Shown here: piece after piece, positions 18,148-26,387 of the stretch | How the letters are laid out: every line of letters starts with the position of its first letter | How positions within the stretch are numbered: the stretch's first letter is position 1 | Assembly: GCA_903837605.1 (NCBI GenBank) | Contig: CAILVF010000042.1 | Coordinates: forward strand, 1-44,712 | From: an uncultured Bacteroidales bacterium | Lineage (GTDB): Bacteria > Bacteroidota > Bacteroidia > Bacteroidales > FEN-979 | Direction of reading: 5' to 3' | DNA: 44,712 nt | The notes under the pieces: model-generated | Database searches by the model: none | The model's input: the letters and a program-made list of their open reading frames with translations, nothing else | What the model was told of the DNA's origin: nothing | Made by a program: the position numbers and the translations under genes

Positions 18148-18876
18148 TTACGTGTATAACCCCCCGTTAACATTTATTACAGAACCCGTTATATATGAAG
18201 CATCATCGGAGGCAAGGAACCTCACGGCTGAAGCAACTTCCTCAGGCCGGCCGAAACGTCCCATAGGGATCATCATTTTAAGCTGGGCCTCATCGAGGTC
18301 CTTTGTCATATCGGTTTTTATAAAGCCCGGGGCTACGGCATTCACAGTCACATTCTTCTTCGCAATCTCCTGGGCCAGGGCTTTGGTTGCTGCAATGACC
18401 CCGCCTTTGGCAGCCGAATAGTTGGCCTGGCCGGGTAGGCCTTTGATCCCGCTCAGGGACACTACGTTGATGATCCTCCCGAACTTGTTGATCAGCATGT
18501 CTTTTAAAAGGAACCTGGTGATATATAAAAAGCTGTTCAGGTTGGTGTTGAGGACATCGTTCCATTCCTCGTTCTTCATCCACATCAGCAAGGCATCTTT
18601 CCTGATACCTGCGTTATTGACAAGCACATGGATGTATTTCCCTTCGTTCCTGTTTTGCCAGTCCCCCAGGGCCTTCTCAATGGCTTCCTGGCTGGAAATA
18701 TCAAACTGAACGATCTCGCCGTCGCCTCCGTTTTCACGAACCAATGCAAGCGTGGATTCAGCTTCTGCTGAATTTGAATTGTAGTTAATAAGGATATAAA
18801 AACCGTCTTTGGCCAGACTTAAACAGATAGCTCTTCCGATTCCCCGGGACCCGCCTGTTACTAACGCATATCTCAT
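18148..18876 (-). CDS. fabG: 3-oxoacyl-ACP reductase FabG
   Basis: A 242-aa short-chain dehydrogenase with the NADP-binding TGGSRGIG (residues about 8-15), NNAG motif, and the catalytic Ser-Tyr-Lys (VVSLSG...YSAAKGG). It reduces the 3-keto group after each condensation. It is of normal length and sits 27 bases after the ammonia-lyase stop, so both are read from the same promoter. The following gap to the ketosynthase (about 100 bases) contains a short tandem GATGGTGAG repeat. Confidence 0.93.
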   Translation of the reverse strand: MRYALVTGGSRGIGRAICLSLAKDGFYILINYNSNSAEAESTLALVRENGGDGEIVQFDISSQEAIEKALGDWQNRNEGKYIHVLVNNAGIRKDALLMWMKNEEWNDVLNTNLNSFLYITRFLLKDMLINKFGRIINVVSLSGIKGLPGQANYSAAKGGVIAATKALAQEIAKKNVTVNAVAPGFIKTDMTKDLDEAQLKMMIPMGRFGRPEEVASAVRFLASDDASYITGSVINVNGGLYT

Positions 18877-18903
18877 CCAGAAGCTATTTTTCCTGTTAGT
18901 AAA

Positions 18904-20457
18904 TTATTCTTCAACTGAAAACTGGGGCTTGTTCTCCATGATGTACTGTATAATATTCAGGATGTCCTTATACTTGCTTGTATCTTCTGTAAATACGGGG
19001 ACTATTTTCCTGAGATCTTCATATTTATTTCTTGAGTATGAAGACAGCTTATCCTTGATATTAAGGTAGTCTATAGCCTGCAGTATGGAGATCATTTCTA
19101 TTGCAATGACCTGGTATGTGTTGTCAATAACTTTCTTTGTCAGCAGGGCCGCATTGGTTCCCATGCTCACGATATCCTGGTTGTCATTATTGTTGGTAAT
19201 GCTGTGCAGCGACATCGGGAACGAATAGGTTTGATTTTCGGCAACAGTTGAAACGGCAGTGAACTGTGCCCCCTGCATGCCAAGGTTCAGACCCAGTTTG
19301 CCGAGGTTGACAAAGGGAGGGAGCTTTTCATTAAGCTTGGGGTTCATCAGGTAATTCAGCTGGCGTTCGGCAAGCATCGACAATTTGGTGATTGCGATCT
19401 TGAGTTTATCCATCTCCAGGGCAACATAGTCCCCATGGAAATTCCCGCCATGGTAAACATTATGATGTTCCCCGTCAATGATCGGGTTGTCGCTGGTTGA
19501 ATTCACCTCGTTCATCAGCACATGGGTGGCATACAGTATCGTATCCTGAACCGGGCCCACTACCTGGGGAACGCAGCGAAGCGAATAATATTCCTGGACT
19601 TTATGCTTGAACACCTCAACCTCGACCAGTTTATCGTTGTTGTACAAATGGTCGGCACGGCGGCGTATAAGCTGGCTGTCCTTAAGGATGTATTTCATTG
19701 TACGCGCTACCACCCTCTGGCCATGATGTGTTTTGGCACGATTGAGCCCGTCGGAGAAATGATCATCATACGATTCAACAATCTCGGTGATCATGGATGA
19801 AGCCAGGATTGACCAGTCGACCAGGTTCCTTGCATGGATCACGTTGATCATCCCTATGCCGGTCATTGCCGAAGTCCCGTTTATCAGGCCGAGACCTTCG
19901 CGGATATGCATGGTGATAGGGGAGAGGCCTTCGGCAGCATAAGCATCAGCAGCAGGAACAGTTTGTCCCTTATACAGGACCTCGCCTTCACCGATCAGGT
20001 TTAAAGCCAGGTGTGCAAGCTGAACCAGGTCGCCGCTGGCTCCAACGCCGCCATGCTCAGGGATAAAAGGGTTGATATCACGGTTAATAAGCTCTTTAAG
20101 GAGGTCGACAACCTCAATATGAATACCTGATTTGGCCTGGATAAGCGAGCTTATCCTTGCCAGCATAGTGGCCTTGGCATACAGCGGTGGGAGGGGTGAG
20201 CCGCAACCGGCAGCATGACTGCGGATTAAATTGTACTGCAACTCAAGCTCCTTGTTCCCATTGATCTTGAACTGGGCCATGGGACCCAGGCCAGTATTGA
20301 TTCCGTATATAACTTTCCCTTGTGCAAATTCCTTCAGAAACTCAAAATCTTCTTCCACCTTCCGGCGTGCTTCAATGTCAATATCAATTTGCTCACCTTC
20401 AAAAAGGACTTTGAAGAAATCATTAACAGTGAGTTTCCTGCTTCCGACTGTAATCAT
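18904..20457 (-). CDS. Tyrosine ammonia-lyase (HAL/PAL/TAL family)
   Basis: A 517-aa aromatic amino acid lyase with the Ala140-Ser141-Gly142 triad that forms the MIO cofactor (GGVGASGDLVQLAH), catalytic Tyr51 (YGINTGLGPMAQ) and the His81 region NLIRSHAAG. As I recall it, the tyrosine ammonia-lyase of Flavobacterium johnsoniae, which belongs to its flexirubin cluster, shares blocks such as NLIRSH, NFHGDY.xLEMDKLKI and HSIxNNNDNQDIVSMGTN. It would make 4-coumarate, the aromatic starter. It is the first gene of the long minus-strand operon and is preceded by a TAnnTTTG box. Histidine ammonia-lyase is the main alternative, made less likely by the setting. Confidence 0.87.
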   Translation of the reverse strand: MITVGSRKLTVNDFFKVLFEGEQIDIDIEARRKVEEDFEFLKEFAQGKVIYGINTGLGPMAQFKINGNKELELQYNLIRSHAAGCGSPLPPLYAKATMLARISSLIQAKSGIHIEVVDLLKELINRDINPFIPEHGGVGASGDLVQLAHLALNLIGEGEVLYKGQTVPAADAYAAEGLSPITMHIREGLGLINGTSAMTGIGMINVIHARNLVDWSILASSMITEIVESYDDHFSDGLNRAKTHHGQRVVARTMKYILKDSQLIRRRADHLYNNDKLVEVEVFKHKVQEYYSLRCVPQVVGPVQDTILYATHVLMNEVNSTSDNPIIDGEHHNVYHGGNFHGDYVALEMDKLKIAITKLSMLAERQLNYLMNPKLNEKLPPFVNLGKLGLNLGMQGAQFTAVSTVAENQTYSFPMSLHSITNNNDNQDIVSMGTNAALLTKKVIDNTYQVIAIEMISILQAIDYLNIKDKLSSYSRNKYEDLRKIVPVFTEDTSKYKDILNIIQYIMENKPQFSVEE

Positions 20458-20485
20458 GGTCTGTTGTTCAGTGTTTATCGCTAAC

Positions 20486-20529
20486 TCCGGAAGATCCGGA
20501 AATAGCCTATCAATTCTGGTACAAAGGTA
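20486..20529 (-). promoter_or_regulatory. Putative promoter and leader of the pigment operon
   Basis: The minus strand carries TACCTTTG (20522-20529), an exact match to the Bacteroidota -7 box TAnnTTTG, about 65 bases before the ammonia-lyase start. I see no good TTTG -33 box at the proper distance. The leader contains TCCGGA-AGA-TCCGGA (20486-20500), a dyad that could be a regulator site. Confidence 0.5.
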
Positions 20530-20536
20530 ATTTTTT

Positions 20537-20570
20537 TTTGGATTAGCTTCACATCATTTTCTTATATTTG
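20537..20570 (+). promoter_or_regulatory. Bacteroidota-type promoter for the oxidoreductase gene
   Basis: TTTG at 20537-20540 and TATATTTG at 20563-20570 are separated by 22 bases, slightly longer than the usual 19-21. Transcription would begin just before the ATG at 20594. The promoter is divergent from the pigment-operon promoter in the same 136-bp gap. Confidence 0.6.
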
Positions 20571-20593
20571 GCACTAACTATTACATTAAATCA

Positions 20594-22120
20594 ATGGATA
20601 TTCGCATTATCGGCGCAGGAGTTTCGGGTTTGAGCGCAGGCTGTTATTTGCAGATGAGTGGTTTTAAAACAGTGATTTTTGAGCGCCATGCAAGCCCTGG
20701 CGGATTATGCACCAGTTGGAAGAAAGGCAGTTACACGTTTGAAAGCGGGTTTCAATGGCTTTTAGGGTCAGGACCGGCAAACCCGTTTTACAACCTTTGG
20801 ACAGAATTGCTCGATATGAAATCCATCCCCTTTGTCACCCATGAAAGCCGCATGGACATTGAGGTCAGCGATAATGCAGATCCAACGGGTGATAAGGTCT
20901 TTCATCTTTATACAAATCTCAACAAACTCAGTGACTACCTCAGAGGAATTTCGCCTGAGGACAAGCCACAAATCGACAAGCTTCTCCGATCCATGAGGCA
21001 GATCCAAAGATTTGAGATACCGCCCATGATCAAAAAAGTGCCAAAACTGTTACCTCTTAAGGAAAAAATAAAATATATCCGTTACCTCCCTTTATTATGG
21101 TTCCTGAATAAGTTAAAAAAAGAAACCAATTTCTCCTTTGCTTCCAAACTTAAAAGCCCGTTCCTAAGGGAGGCTTTTGAATTGCTTTTTGATGGTGAAG
21201 AACTTCCCTTGATGATAGTTACCATGCCCCTGGCCTATAATGATCTCAATGCTGCAGGCTACCCTGTTGGAGGGGCCACCCGCTTTGTAAACCGTTTGAA
21301 AGAAAAATACCTTTCCCTGGGAGGACAGATCCGCTATAACTCCCCGGTTAATAAAATCCGGGTCCAAAATAATCGTGCAAGCGGCTTACTTCTTGAGGAT
21401 GGAGAAGAGATTACCTCAGATATTGTTTTATCAGCTGCCGACTGGCATTATACTGTTTTTGATGCGCTGGATGGCAAATATGTAAATAAAACTATACTCG
21501 GTTTAGGGAAGGAGGAGAAATTGAAAGTGTATTATTCATTATTTATCGTCTCCCTTGGAATAAACAGGTCCTTTGAAGACGAATCCCATTTTCTGAGGTT
21601 CCCGCTTGATAAGGACCTTGTTTCGCCCGACGGCACTTCATACCCCCGCCTTGAAGCCCATATATACGATTATGATCCCACCCTTGCACCCTCGGATAAA
21701 ACAGTTGTTTCGGTGAGTTTTTATACCCTTAATGCCGCTTTCTGGATCAAGCTGAGGAAAACCGACAAGGCAGGGTACGATTTTGCTAAGACCAGGTTTG
21801 CAGAAGAAGTGATCGAAGCCCTGGAAAAGAAATACGGAAGGATAAAGGAGTTTATTGAAGAAGTTGATATTGCAACTCCTGCGACATTTTTCAGGTACAC
21901 CAATAACTGGAAAGGATCGGCCCAGGGCTGGTTGCCGGGAAAGAACCTGATCGAACAGTCCCCTGTTGAATTCACGCTTCCCGGGCTCAAAAACTTTTAC
22001 TATTCAGGTCACTGGAGCATTCCCGGGGGCGGATTGCCTGTTACCATAAAATCGGCCAGGGATGTGTCTCAGATCATTTGCAAGGACACAGGGCAGAAGT
22101 TCGGGGCAGATCAACATTAG
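20594..22120 (+). CDS. Phytoene desaturase/CrtI-like FAD-dependent oxidoreductase
   Basis: A 508-aa flavoprotein with the N-terminal dinucleotide-binding motif GAGVSGLSAGCYL followed by the acidic end of the second strand (IFER), GGLCTSW, and the C-terminal YYSGHWSIPGGGLPVTIKSA typical of the CrtI/carotenoid isomerase family. It probably acts on a polyene chain (desaturation, isomerisation or ring modification). Such genes occur at the edge of flexirubin/aryl-polyene clusters. It faces away from the main operon with its own promoter, and may be co-regulated through the shared intergenic region. The precise reaction cannot be read from sequence. Confidence 0.85.
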   Translation: MDIRIIGAGVSGLSAGCYLQMSGFKTVIFERHASPGGLCTSWKKGSYTFESGFQWLLGSGPANPFYNLWTELLDMKSIPFVTHESRMDIEVSDNADPTGDKVFHLYTNLNKLSDYLRGISPEDKPQIDKLLRSMRQIQRFEIPPMIKKVPKLLPLKEKIKYIRYLPLLWFLNKLKKETNFSFASKLKSPFLREAFELLFDGEELPLMIVTMPLAYNDLNAAGYPVGGATRFVNRLKEKYLSLGGQIRYNSPVNKIRVQNNRASGLLLEDGEEITSDIVLSAADWHYTVFDALDGKYVNKTILGLGKEEKLKVYYSLFIVSLGINRSFEDESHFLRFPLDKDLVSPDGTSYPRLEAHIYDYDPTLAPSDKTVVSVSFYTLNAAFWIKLRKTDKAGYDFAKTRFAEEVIEALEKKYGRIKEFIEEVDIATPATFFRYTNNWKGSAQGWLPGKNLIEQSPVEFTLPGLKNFYYSGHWSIPGGGLPVTIKSARDVSQIICKDTGQKFGADQH

Positions 22121-22152
22121 GCGTGTGATTAATCAAGCGGCTTAAAATTCTC

Positions 22153-22183
22153 TTTGCCGCTAAATCCAAATTTTATACCTTTG
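22153..22183 (+). promoter_or_regulatory. Promoter of tRNA-Arg
   Basis: TTTG at 22153-22156, a 19-base spacer and TACCTTTG at 22176-22183 form a textbook Bacteroidota promoter ending ten bases before the mature tRNA start. Confidence 0.8.
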
Positions 22184-22193
22184 CACCGAATTT

Positions 22194-22267
22194 GGCCCCG
22201 TAGCTCAACTGAATAGAGCATCTGACTACGGATCAGAAGGTTACAGGTTTGAATCCTGTCGGGGTCA
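22194..22267 (+). tRNA. tRNA-Arg (anticodon ACG)
   Basis: A 74-base cloverleaf: acceptor stem GGCCCCG/CGGGGTC with discriminator A22267, D-arm AGCTCAACTGAATAGAGC, anticodon stem TCTGA/TCAGA around the loop CTACGGA (anticodon ACG at 22228-22230), and T-arm with GGTTTGAATCC. CCA is not encoded. It is followed by a terminator. tRNA genes are frequent insertion points, and the foreign region begins just downstream, but I did not find a duplicated tRNA 3' end inside the window. Confidence 0.96.
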
Positions 22268-22272
22268 CTGAG

Positions 22273-22318
22273 AAACAGCCACTTACAATAAAAAGTAAAG
22301 TGGCTGTTTTCATTTTTT
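22273..22318 (+). terminator. Intrinsic terminator after tRNA-Arg
   Basis: A 12-bp perfect stem AAACAGCCACTT / AAGTGGCTGTTT (22273-22284 with 22298-22309) followed by TCATTTTTT. Confidence 0.85.
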
Positions 22319-22441
22319 CAAGCATTTTTCAAGCATTTGCAATTATCTTTCCCGGAATATTTCCGTTTACTTTCTTTCATTTTCAGGTTTGTTAAAAGGC
22401 TACTGGTATTTGAATTATTGAATTCCATTTCGTCCATGAAG

Positions 22442-22476
22442 AAAAATTCCCTGCAGGTTTTGGCACCCGCAGGGAA
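22442..22476 (-). terminator. Intrinsic terminator of the 82-aa gene
   Basis: On the minus strand TTCCCTGC...GCAGGGAA (22447-22454 with 22469-22476) is followed by a T-run, 26 bases after the stop of the 82-aa gene. Confidence 0.7.
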
Positions 22477-22501
22477 CCCTGAAATACTATGACCAGGAAA
22501 A

Positions 22502-22750
22502 TCACCCCCAGATCATGTACCTGGGCGGATCATTGAGGCGGATGAAGTTCATGGCCTCATGGATATTGAGGAACCTGAACCTTGCGGCCTCTTTACCGCT
22601 TGGCGAAAACAAGGTGATTTTAATCGTGGACGACCACTTGACCGGCTGGCCGTTGTGGTGCAGGATGACCTGACCGTTTTCATTGACATGATAATCACAG
22701 GCTAAATCATGGATAACCTGGACTGATGAATGACTGATGGTTGTTGACAT
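22502..22750 (-). CDS. Small protein of unknown function, 82 aa
   Basis: The ATG at 22748-22750 is preceded by a strong GGAGG six bases upstream, unusual in a phylum that rarely relies on such sites. The product is soluble with no signal peptide; it has a strand-rich first half (GQVILHHNGQPVKW) and ends in NDPPRYMIWG. I do not recognise it. It has its own terminator and a long leader with a branched hairpin element and a hairpin covering the GGAGG. The same hairpin element recurs at 38449-38598, so the gene may belong to the element bracketed by these copies. It could also be a regulatory small protein controlled by its leader. Confidence 0.68.
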   Translation of the reverse strand: MSTTISHSSVQVIHDLACDYHVNENGQVILHHNGQPVKWSSTIKITLFSPSGKEAARFRFLNIHEAMNFIRLNDPPRYMIWG

Positions 22751-22755
22751 ACAAA

Positions 22756-22823
22756 CCTCCGCTTTTAAGTTTTACAAATGGTTTAGTGCATAAAATGCAA
22801 ATCGTAAGCACTAAACAGCGGAG
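22756..22823 (-). promoter_or_regulatory. Leader hairpin that would mask the ribosome binding site
   Basis: In the minus-strand transcript CTCCGC (22818-22823) can pair with GCGGAG of the Shine-Dalgarno region (about 22757-22762). Inside this, GTTTAGTGC pairs perfectly with GCACTAAAC (22781-22789 with 22808-22816). The fold would block translation of the 82-aa gene until opened. The pairing is seen directly; the regulatory role is inferred. Confidence 0.5.
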
Positions 22824-22945
22824 TAAATTTTAATACGCAAGGCTGCCGGTCATTTTTTTACACCGGAAGATATACAATGAAAAAAAATGACGGCACCCGT
22901 AGGGCCATGGCCTTGCGGATTATAAATTTACGGAGATATCTTTGG
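22797..22945. ncRNA. Branched hairpin element, copy 1
   Basis: Outer stem 22823-22843 with 22910-22931 (GTAAATTT...CGCAAGGC against GCCTTGCG...AAATTTAC), a long inner arm (GCCGGTCATTTTTTT with AAAAAAATGACGGC, 22845-22859 and 22881-22894) and a short CCCGTAGGG hairpin make a three-way junction. The flanks AATCGTA.GC...AAACAGCGG and GATA.CTTTG are also shared with copy 2. Stem sequences differ between copies while pairing is kept, the mark of a selected structure. The strand of transcription is uncertain; on the minus strand it would form the 5' leader of the 82-aa gene. Confidence 0.6.
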
Positions 22946-22982
22946 TGAGATTTGCATTGAAGCAGACCTTAATGCCAAGGAT

Positions 22983-23292
22983 CTTAGTTAAAATCTTAGT
23001 TAATTTTTGAGCGCTAAGTTTATACCATATTTCATTTCTAACTTCACTGATATCACTTTCCAACAGATCGCTTTACAATTGCAAATCAATGCTCTCAGAG
23101 AAGATTTGTGCAATAAGCTGTTTGGTTAATTTTGCTCCAATCTTAGTTAATATCTTAGTTACCGACTTAGTTACCGACTTAGTTACTGACGTAGTTACCA
23201 AATAAGTCCCGGACATTGTTAAAGGCTTAGTTTACAGCCTATTTATGCCCATGTCGACTTAGATACCCACTTAGACACTGACTTAGACATTT
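22983..23292. repeat. 12-bp-periodic CTTAGTTA repeats (iteron-like)
   Basis: CTTAG or a one-base variant occurs at 22983, 22995, 23142, 23154, 23166, 23178, 23190, 23226, 23258, 23270 and 23282. Within each cluster the step is exactly 12 bp; the unit is close to CTTAGTTACCGA. The tract lies in about 620 bp without a convincing gene between the hairpin element and the methyltransferase. Iterons of a plasmid- or phage-type origin, or a regulator array, are possible. No replication initiator gene is visible. A short frame (LVTD repeats) crosses it but is probably a by-product of the repeat. Confidence 0.65.
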
Positions 23293-23567
23293 TCCTAACT
23301 TTTCGATTGAGATCGTTATCTTCCAGGGCTAAATTTTATCCGCTATATCCTCTGAAACTTTTGACATTTATATCACTTTTTCATTTTTGCAGGATTAAGA
23401 AAAAGCATGAAACCTGATTATTCATATCAATTCAACAAGATATAGGAATCAATCACTATTCTAAAACCGGATGTTGTTAAGGCTCCACAGTGTTGATAAA
23501 TTTATTCTAAATAACCGATTAATGAATTGATGATTTTAAGTATCTTTGTTCAAGTATAGGAGTGCTA

Positions 23568-25280
23568 ATGATAACCAAAGAACAAATAAAACATACGGGT
23601 GCAACTTTCACCCCCAAGGAACTTGCTGATTATTTGGCAGTCAAAATTATAACATACCTTGGAACAGATAAAGTAAAAGTACTGGATCCAGCTTGTGGCG
23701 AAGGGGAGCTTCTTGTATCTATTGCAGAAAAACTTTCAAATGTTGACATTGAATTTTCATTGACGGGATTTGATGCAAGTTATCATTACTTATGTCTTGC
23801 TAAAGATCGAATGCTGCATTTTGGTTCTGGAAATATAGAATTAGTTCATGGTGATTTTTTAAGAGCTGTTAGTCTTACGGGAAACCAGATAACTCTTGAC
23901 TTTAATGCTATCAATGAAAACAATTCAATCAATCAAGCCTTTGATGTAGTTATTGCGAATCCGCCCTATGTACGAACCCAAATATTAGGAACAGATCAAG
24001 CGCAGGAATTAGCTAAAAAGTTTAATTTAAAAGGTAGAGTTGATCTTTACTATCCATTCTTAATTGCCATGACTGAAAGCCTAAAAGAAGGAGGGATTTT
24101 AGGTGTCATAACTTCAAACAGGTACTTGTCTACAAAGAGCGGTGAAAGCATAAGAAAATATCTTTCAGAAAACTATGAAATACTGGAAGTCATTGATCTT
24201 GGAGATACAAAAATATTTGATGCAGCAGTGCTCCCTGCAATTTTTATTGGTCGAAAGTGCAAATCAAAAAAGCCATCCACGGCCAAGTTTTTAAAAATAT
24301 ATGAAGAATTAAATGGCTATAACGGAGCATTAATCCCTGTCGTAGATATATATGATGTAATTTCTTCAGAAAATTCCGGTTACTTTACAACCGGTCTAAA
24401 GAGGTATAAAAAAACTGAAGGTATTTTAAAGTATAGTATTTCTTCTACATCTATCTGGGAGATGTATACTGGTCAGGAATCAGAGTGGGTCACAAAAATT
24501 GATGCTGCTGCTAAGTGCAAAATTGGAGACTGCTTTGATGTAAGAGTTGGTATCAAAACCAATGCTGATAAGGTTTTTATTAGTGACAGATGGGAGGATC
24601 ATGGAAATGATAAACCTGAGGATGAATTATTAAAAGAATTAATATCTCAGGAAAACATTGAACCCTGGAGTGCAAATGATAAGTTAAAGCTGAAAGTACT
24701 TTATCCTTATTATTCCAAAAATGGCGTTAAGCATACAATTGATATTGAGGAATACCCAAAAGGAAAAAAATACCTACTTCTCCATAAGGAACAGCTGACG
24801 TCCAGAAAGTACTTAATAGACGCAGGCAGGAAATGGTATGAGATTTGGGTTCCCCACAGACCAGAATACTGGAATTACCCCAAACTTGTTTTTCCGGACA
24901 TCAGTCCATACCCTCGTTTTTATTTTGATAACGGGGGGAAAATTGTTAATGGAAATTGCTATTGGATCCTTGGAATGAATGATGATGATTCAGAAAAATT
25001 ATTATTGATACAAGGCATTGCCAATTCAAAGCTGATGACGAAATACCATGATTTAGTATTTAATAATAAACTATACTCGGGTAGAAGAAGATATTTTACA
25101 CAATACGTTGAAAAATATCCTTTACCGGATTTTAATTCTCATGCCGCTAAAGAAATTGTCGGGATAGTTAAAAAATTAAATCACTCCCATATTGAAAAAA
25201 CCACAAAAGGACTCGAATACCAACTTGAAATCAAAGTCGCTGAATCCTTTGGAGTAGAACCTGTTTTTACTCTGGATTGA
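23568..25280 (+). CDS. Eco57I-like N6-adenine DNA methyltransferase
   Basis: The ATG at 23568, five bases after AGGAG, is preferred to the in-frame GTG at 23562, giving 570 aa. Motif I is VLDPACGEGELL (about residue 43) and motif IV VIANPPYVRTQ (about 128), so it methylates adenine N6. The C-terminal half (from about residue 290) resembles a TaqI/Eco57I-type target-recognition domain with a WIL-type core and ends in a short helical tail. It faces a nuclease gene encoded on the other strand, so it should protect the host DNA in a Type II system. A TATCTTTG box at 23541-23548 may be its -7 element. The region is AT-richer than its neighbours, consistent with transfer. Confidence 0.9.
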   Translation: MITKEQIKHTGATFTPKELADYLAVKIITYLGTDKVKVLDPACGEGELLVSIAEKLSNVDIEFSLTGFDASYHYLCLAKDRMLHFGSGNIELVHGDFLRAVSLTGNQITLDFNAINENNSINQAFDVVIANPPYVRTQILGTDQAQELAKKFNLKGRVDLYYPFLIAMTESLKEGGILGVITSNRYLSTKSGESIRKYLSENYEILEVIDLGDTKIFDAAVLPAIFIGRKCKSKKPSTAKFLKIYEELNGYNGALIPVVDIYDVISSENSGYFTTGLKRYKKTEGILKYSISSTSIWEMYTGQESEWVTKIDAAAKCKIGDCFDVRVGIKTNADKVFISDRWEDHGNDKPEDELLKELISQENIEPWSANDKLKLKVLYPYYSKNGVKHTIDIEEYPKGKKYLLLHKEQLTSRKYLIDAGRKWYEIWVPHRPEYWNYPKLVFPDISPYPRFYFDNGGKIVNGNCYWILGMNDDDSEKLLLIQGIANSKLMTKYHDLVFNNKLYSGRRRYFTQYVEKYPLPDFNSHAAKEIVGIVKKLNHSHIEKTTKGLEYQLEIKVAESFGVEPVFTLD

Positions 25281-26385
25281 AAACAGCCTGCCCATTATAT
25301 TTATCAAAAAATGCCATTGGTATTGCTCTTTGGCACTTATAACTCTCAGCACTAACATACGAAAACAGTTCACCGAGCTTCTCTCCCGGGGAAAGTATTA
25401 TTCCTTCTATTATTTCAGTTTTCGGATTTGTAAGTGCGATTAAATATCTCACATCAAAAGTTGTGAAATTAGAGCCTTCAATTACAACTTCTTCTCTTTC
25501 AGGAGAAAATCTTCCCAGGTCGACTGTTTGCGTGTCTTGAACTTTTACTTCAAGAAGTTGATTCCGAATGTCAGGAAAAGCGCCATAAAGCAAATCATCA
25601 TCTTTTTTTTCATATCCGAGCAAATCTAAAACCAATTTTTCAAGAGCCTGTCCTCTGGTCTTGGTTGCCGCCGCGTCTAGTTTTTGCCCTACTAATTTTT
25701 CTGCAACCAATCGTTTTAAGAGTCGAATTGAAAATAACTCTTTGAGCTCAGGATCTTCTACCATTCGTGTTGTTGGAGAAGTATAATCGTCCTTAAGGTA
25801 ATAGGCTATTTTTTTCGTATCAGGAAATGAAAGAATTTTTCCCTCACTTTCGTAAATTGCTTTTCTTGCTTTTGAAGAGATGAGAAGTTGATTTTTTAGC
25901 GTTGGTTTGCCAAACTTTCCGAATTTGTTTTCAATATATTCAGGTGTAAGAATGACTATTGATGCAATTATATTGCGATCAATGAAAACCCTTACAAAAA
26001 CAAACCTTACATCGGTACACTTCAAGCTTTCACCCGATTCATATTTAACTAATAGAGAATGGCTTGCCGGCATTCGATTCCAAACCTGGAGATTGTAAGA
26101 GACACCACTGGTTACTAAATATGTATCAATAAATTCTCGTCTGATTTTTGGGACACCTTTCCCTTTTGGCGGAACTATTTCATATTGATCTTTCGATGAC
26201 AACTCCGGTAAAGGGGCTTTTTCAAGTGTATTTGCAATAAGCTTTCTAAGGTTCGAACCATCGGTTCTGGTTTTCCCGGTTAAAATAAATGATTTCCCAA
26301 GTAACTCTGAAAAATATTTAATCAGGATATCAGGTGAAGTCAGCATTTTAACTGACTTTGGAGGGGTCTTGAAATCATTATTCAT
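25267..26385 (-). CDS. Type II restriction endonuclease, PD-(D/E)XK
   Basis: A 372-aa protein. The C-terminal half has RGQALEKLVLDLLGY, a helix that commonly precedes the nuclease core, then FPDIRNQLLEVKVQD, which fits the PD...(D/E)xK metal-binding motif. It lies two bases after the C-protein gene in the same direction and overlaps the methyltransferase tail-to-tail by 14 bases. Position and motif together make it the cognate nuclease; I cannot name the recognition site. An orphan Mrr-like nuclease is less likely. Confidence 0.82.
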   Translation of the reverse strand: MNNDFKTPPKSVKMLTSPDILIKYFSELLGKSFILTGKTRTDGSNLRKLIANTLEKAPLPELSSKDQYEIVPPKGKGVPKIRREFIDTYLVTSGVSYNLQVWNRMPASHSLLVKYESGESLKCTDVRFVFVRVFIDRNIIASIVILTPEYIENKFGKFGKPTLKNQLLISSKARKAIYESEGKILSFPDTKKIAYYLKDDYTSPTTRMVEDPELKELFSIRLLKRLVAEKLVGQKLDAAATKTRGQALEKLVLDLLGYEKKDDDLLYGAFPDIRNQLLEVKVQDTQTVDLGRFSPEREEVVIEGSNFTTFDVRYLIALTNPKTEIIEGIILSPGEKLGELFSYVSAESYKCQRAIPMAFFDKYNGQAVFNPE

Positions 26386-26387
26386 AG

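Noticed and set aside
22194..22267. tRNA-Arg as attachment site with a duplicated 3' end
   Set aside because: I looked for a second copy of the T-arm/acceptor segment near the far end of the foreign region and did not find one; no integrase is adjacent.
23088..23205. Short open frame with LVTD repeats
   Set aside because: It is about 38 codons, simply translates the 12-bp repeat, and has no start signal.
23142..23292. Possible CRISPR array in the 12-bp repeats
   Set aside because: The unit is only 12 bp with no unique spacers of 30 or so bases, and no cas genes are present.
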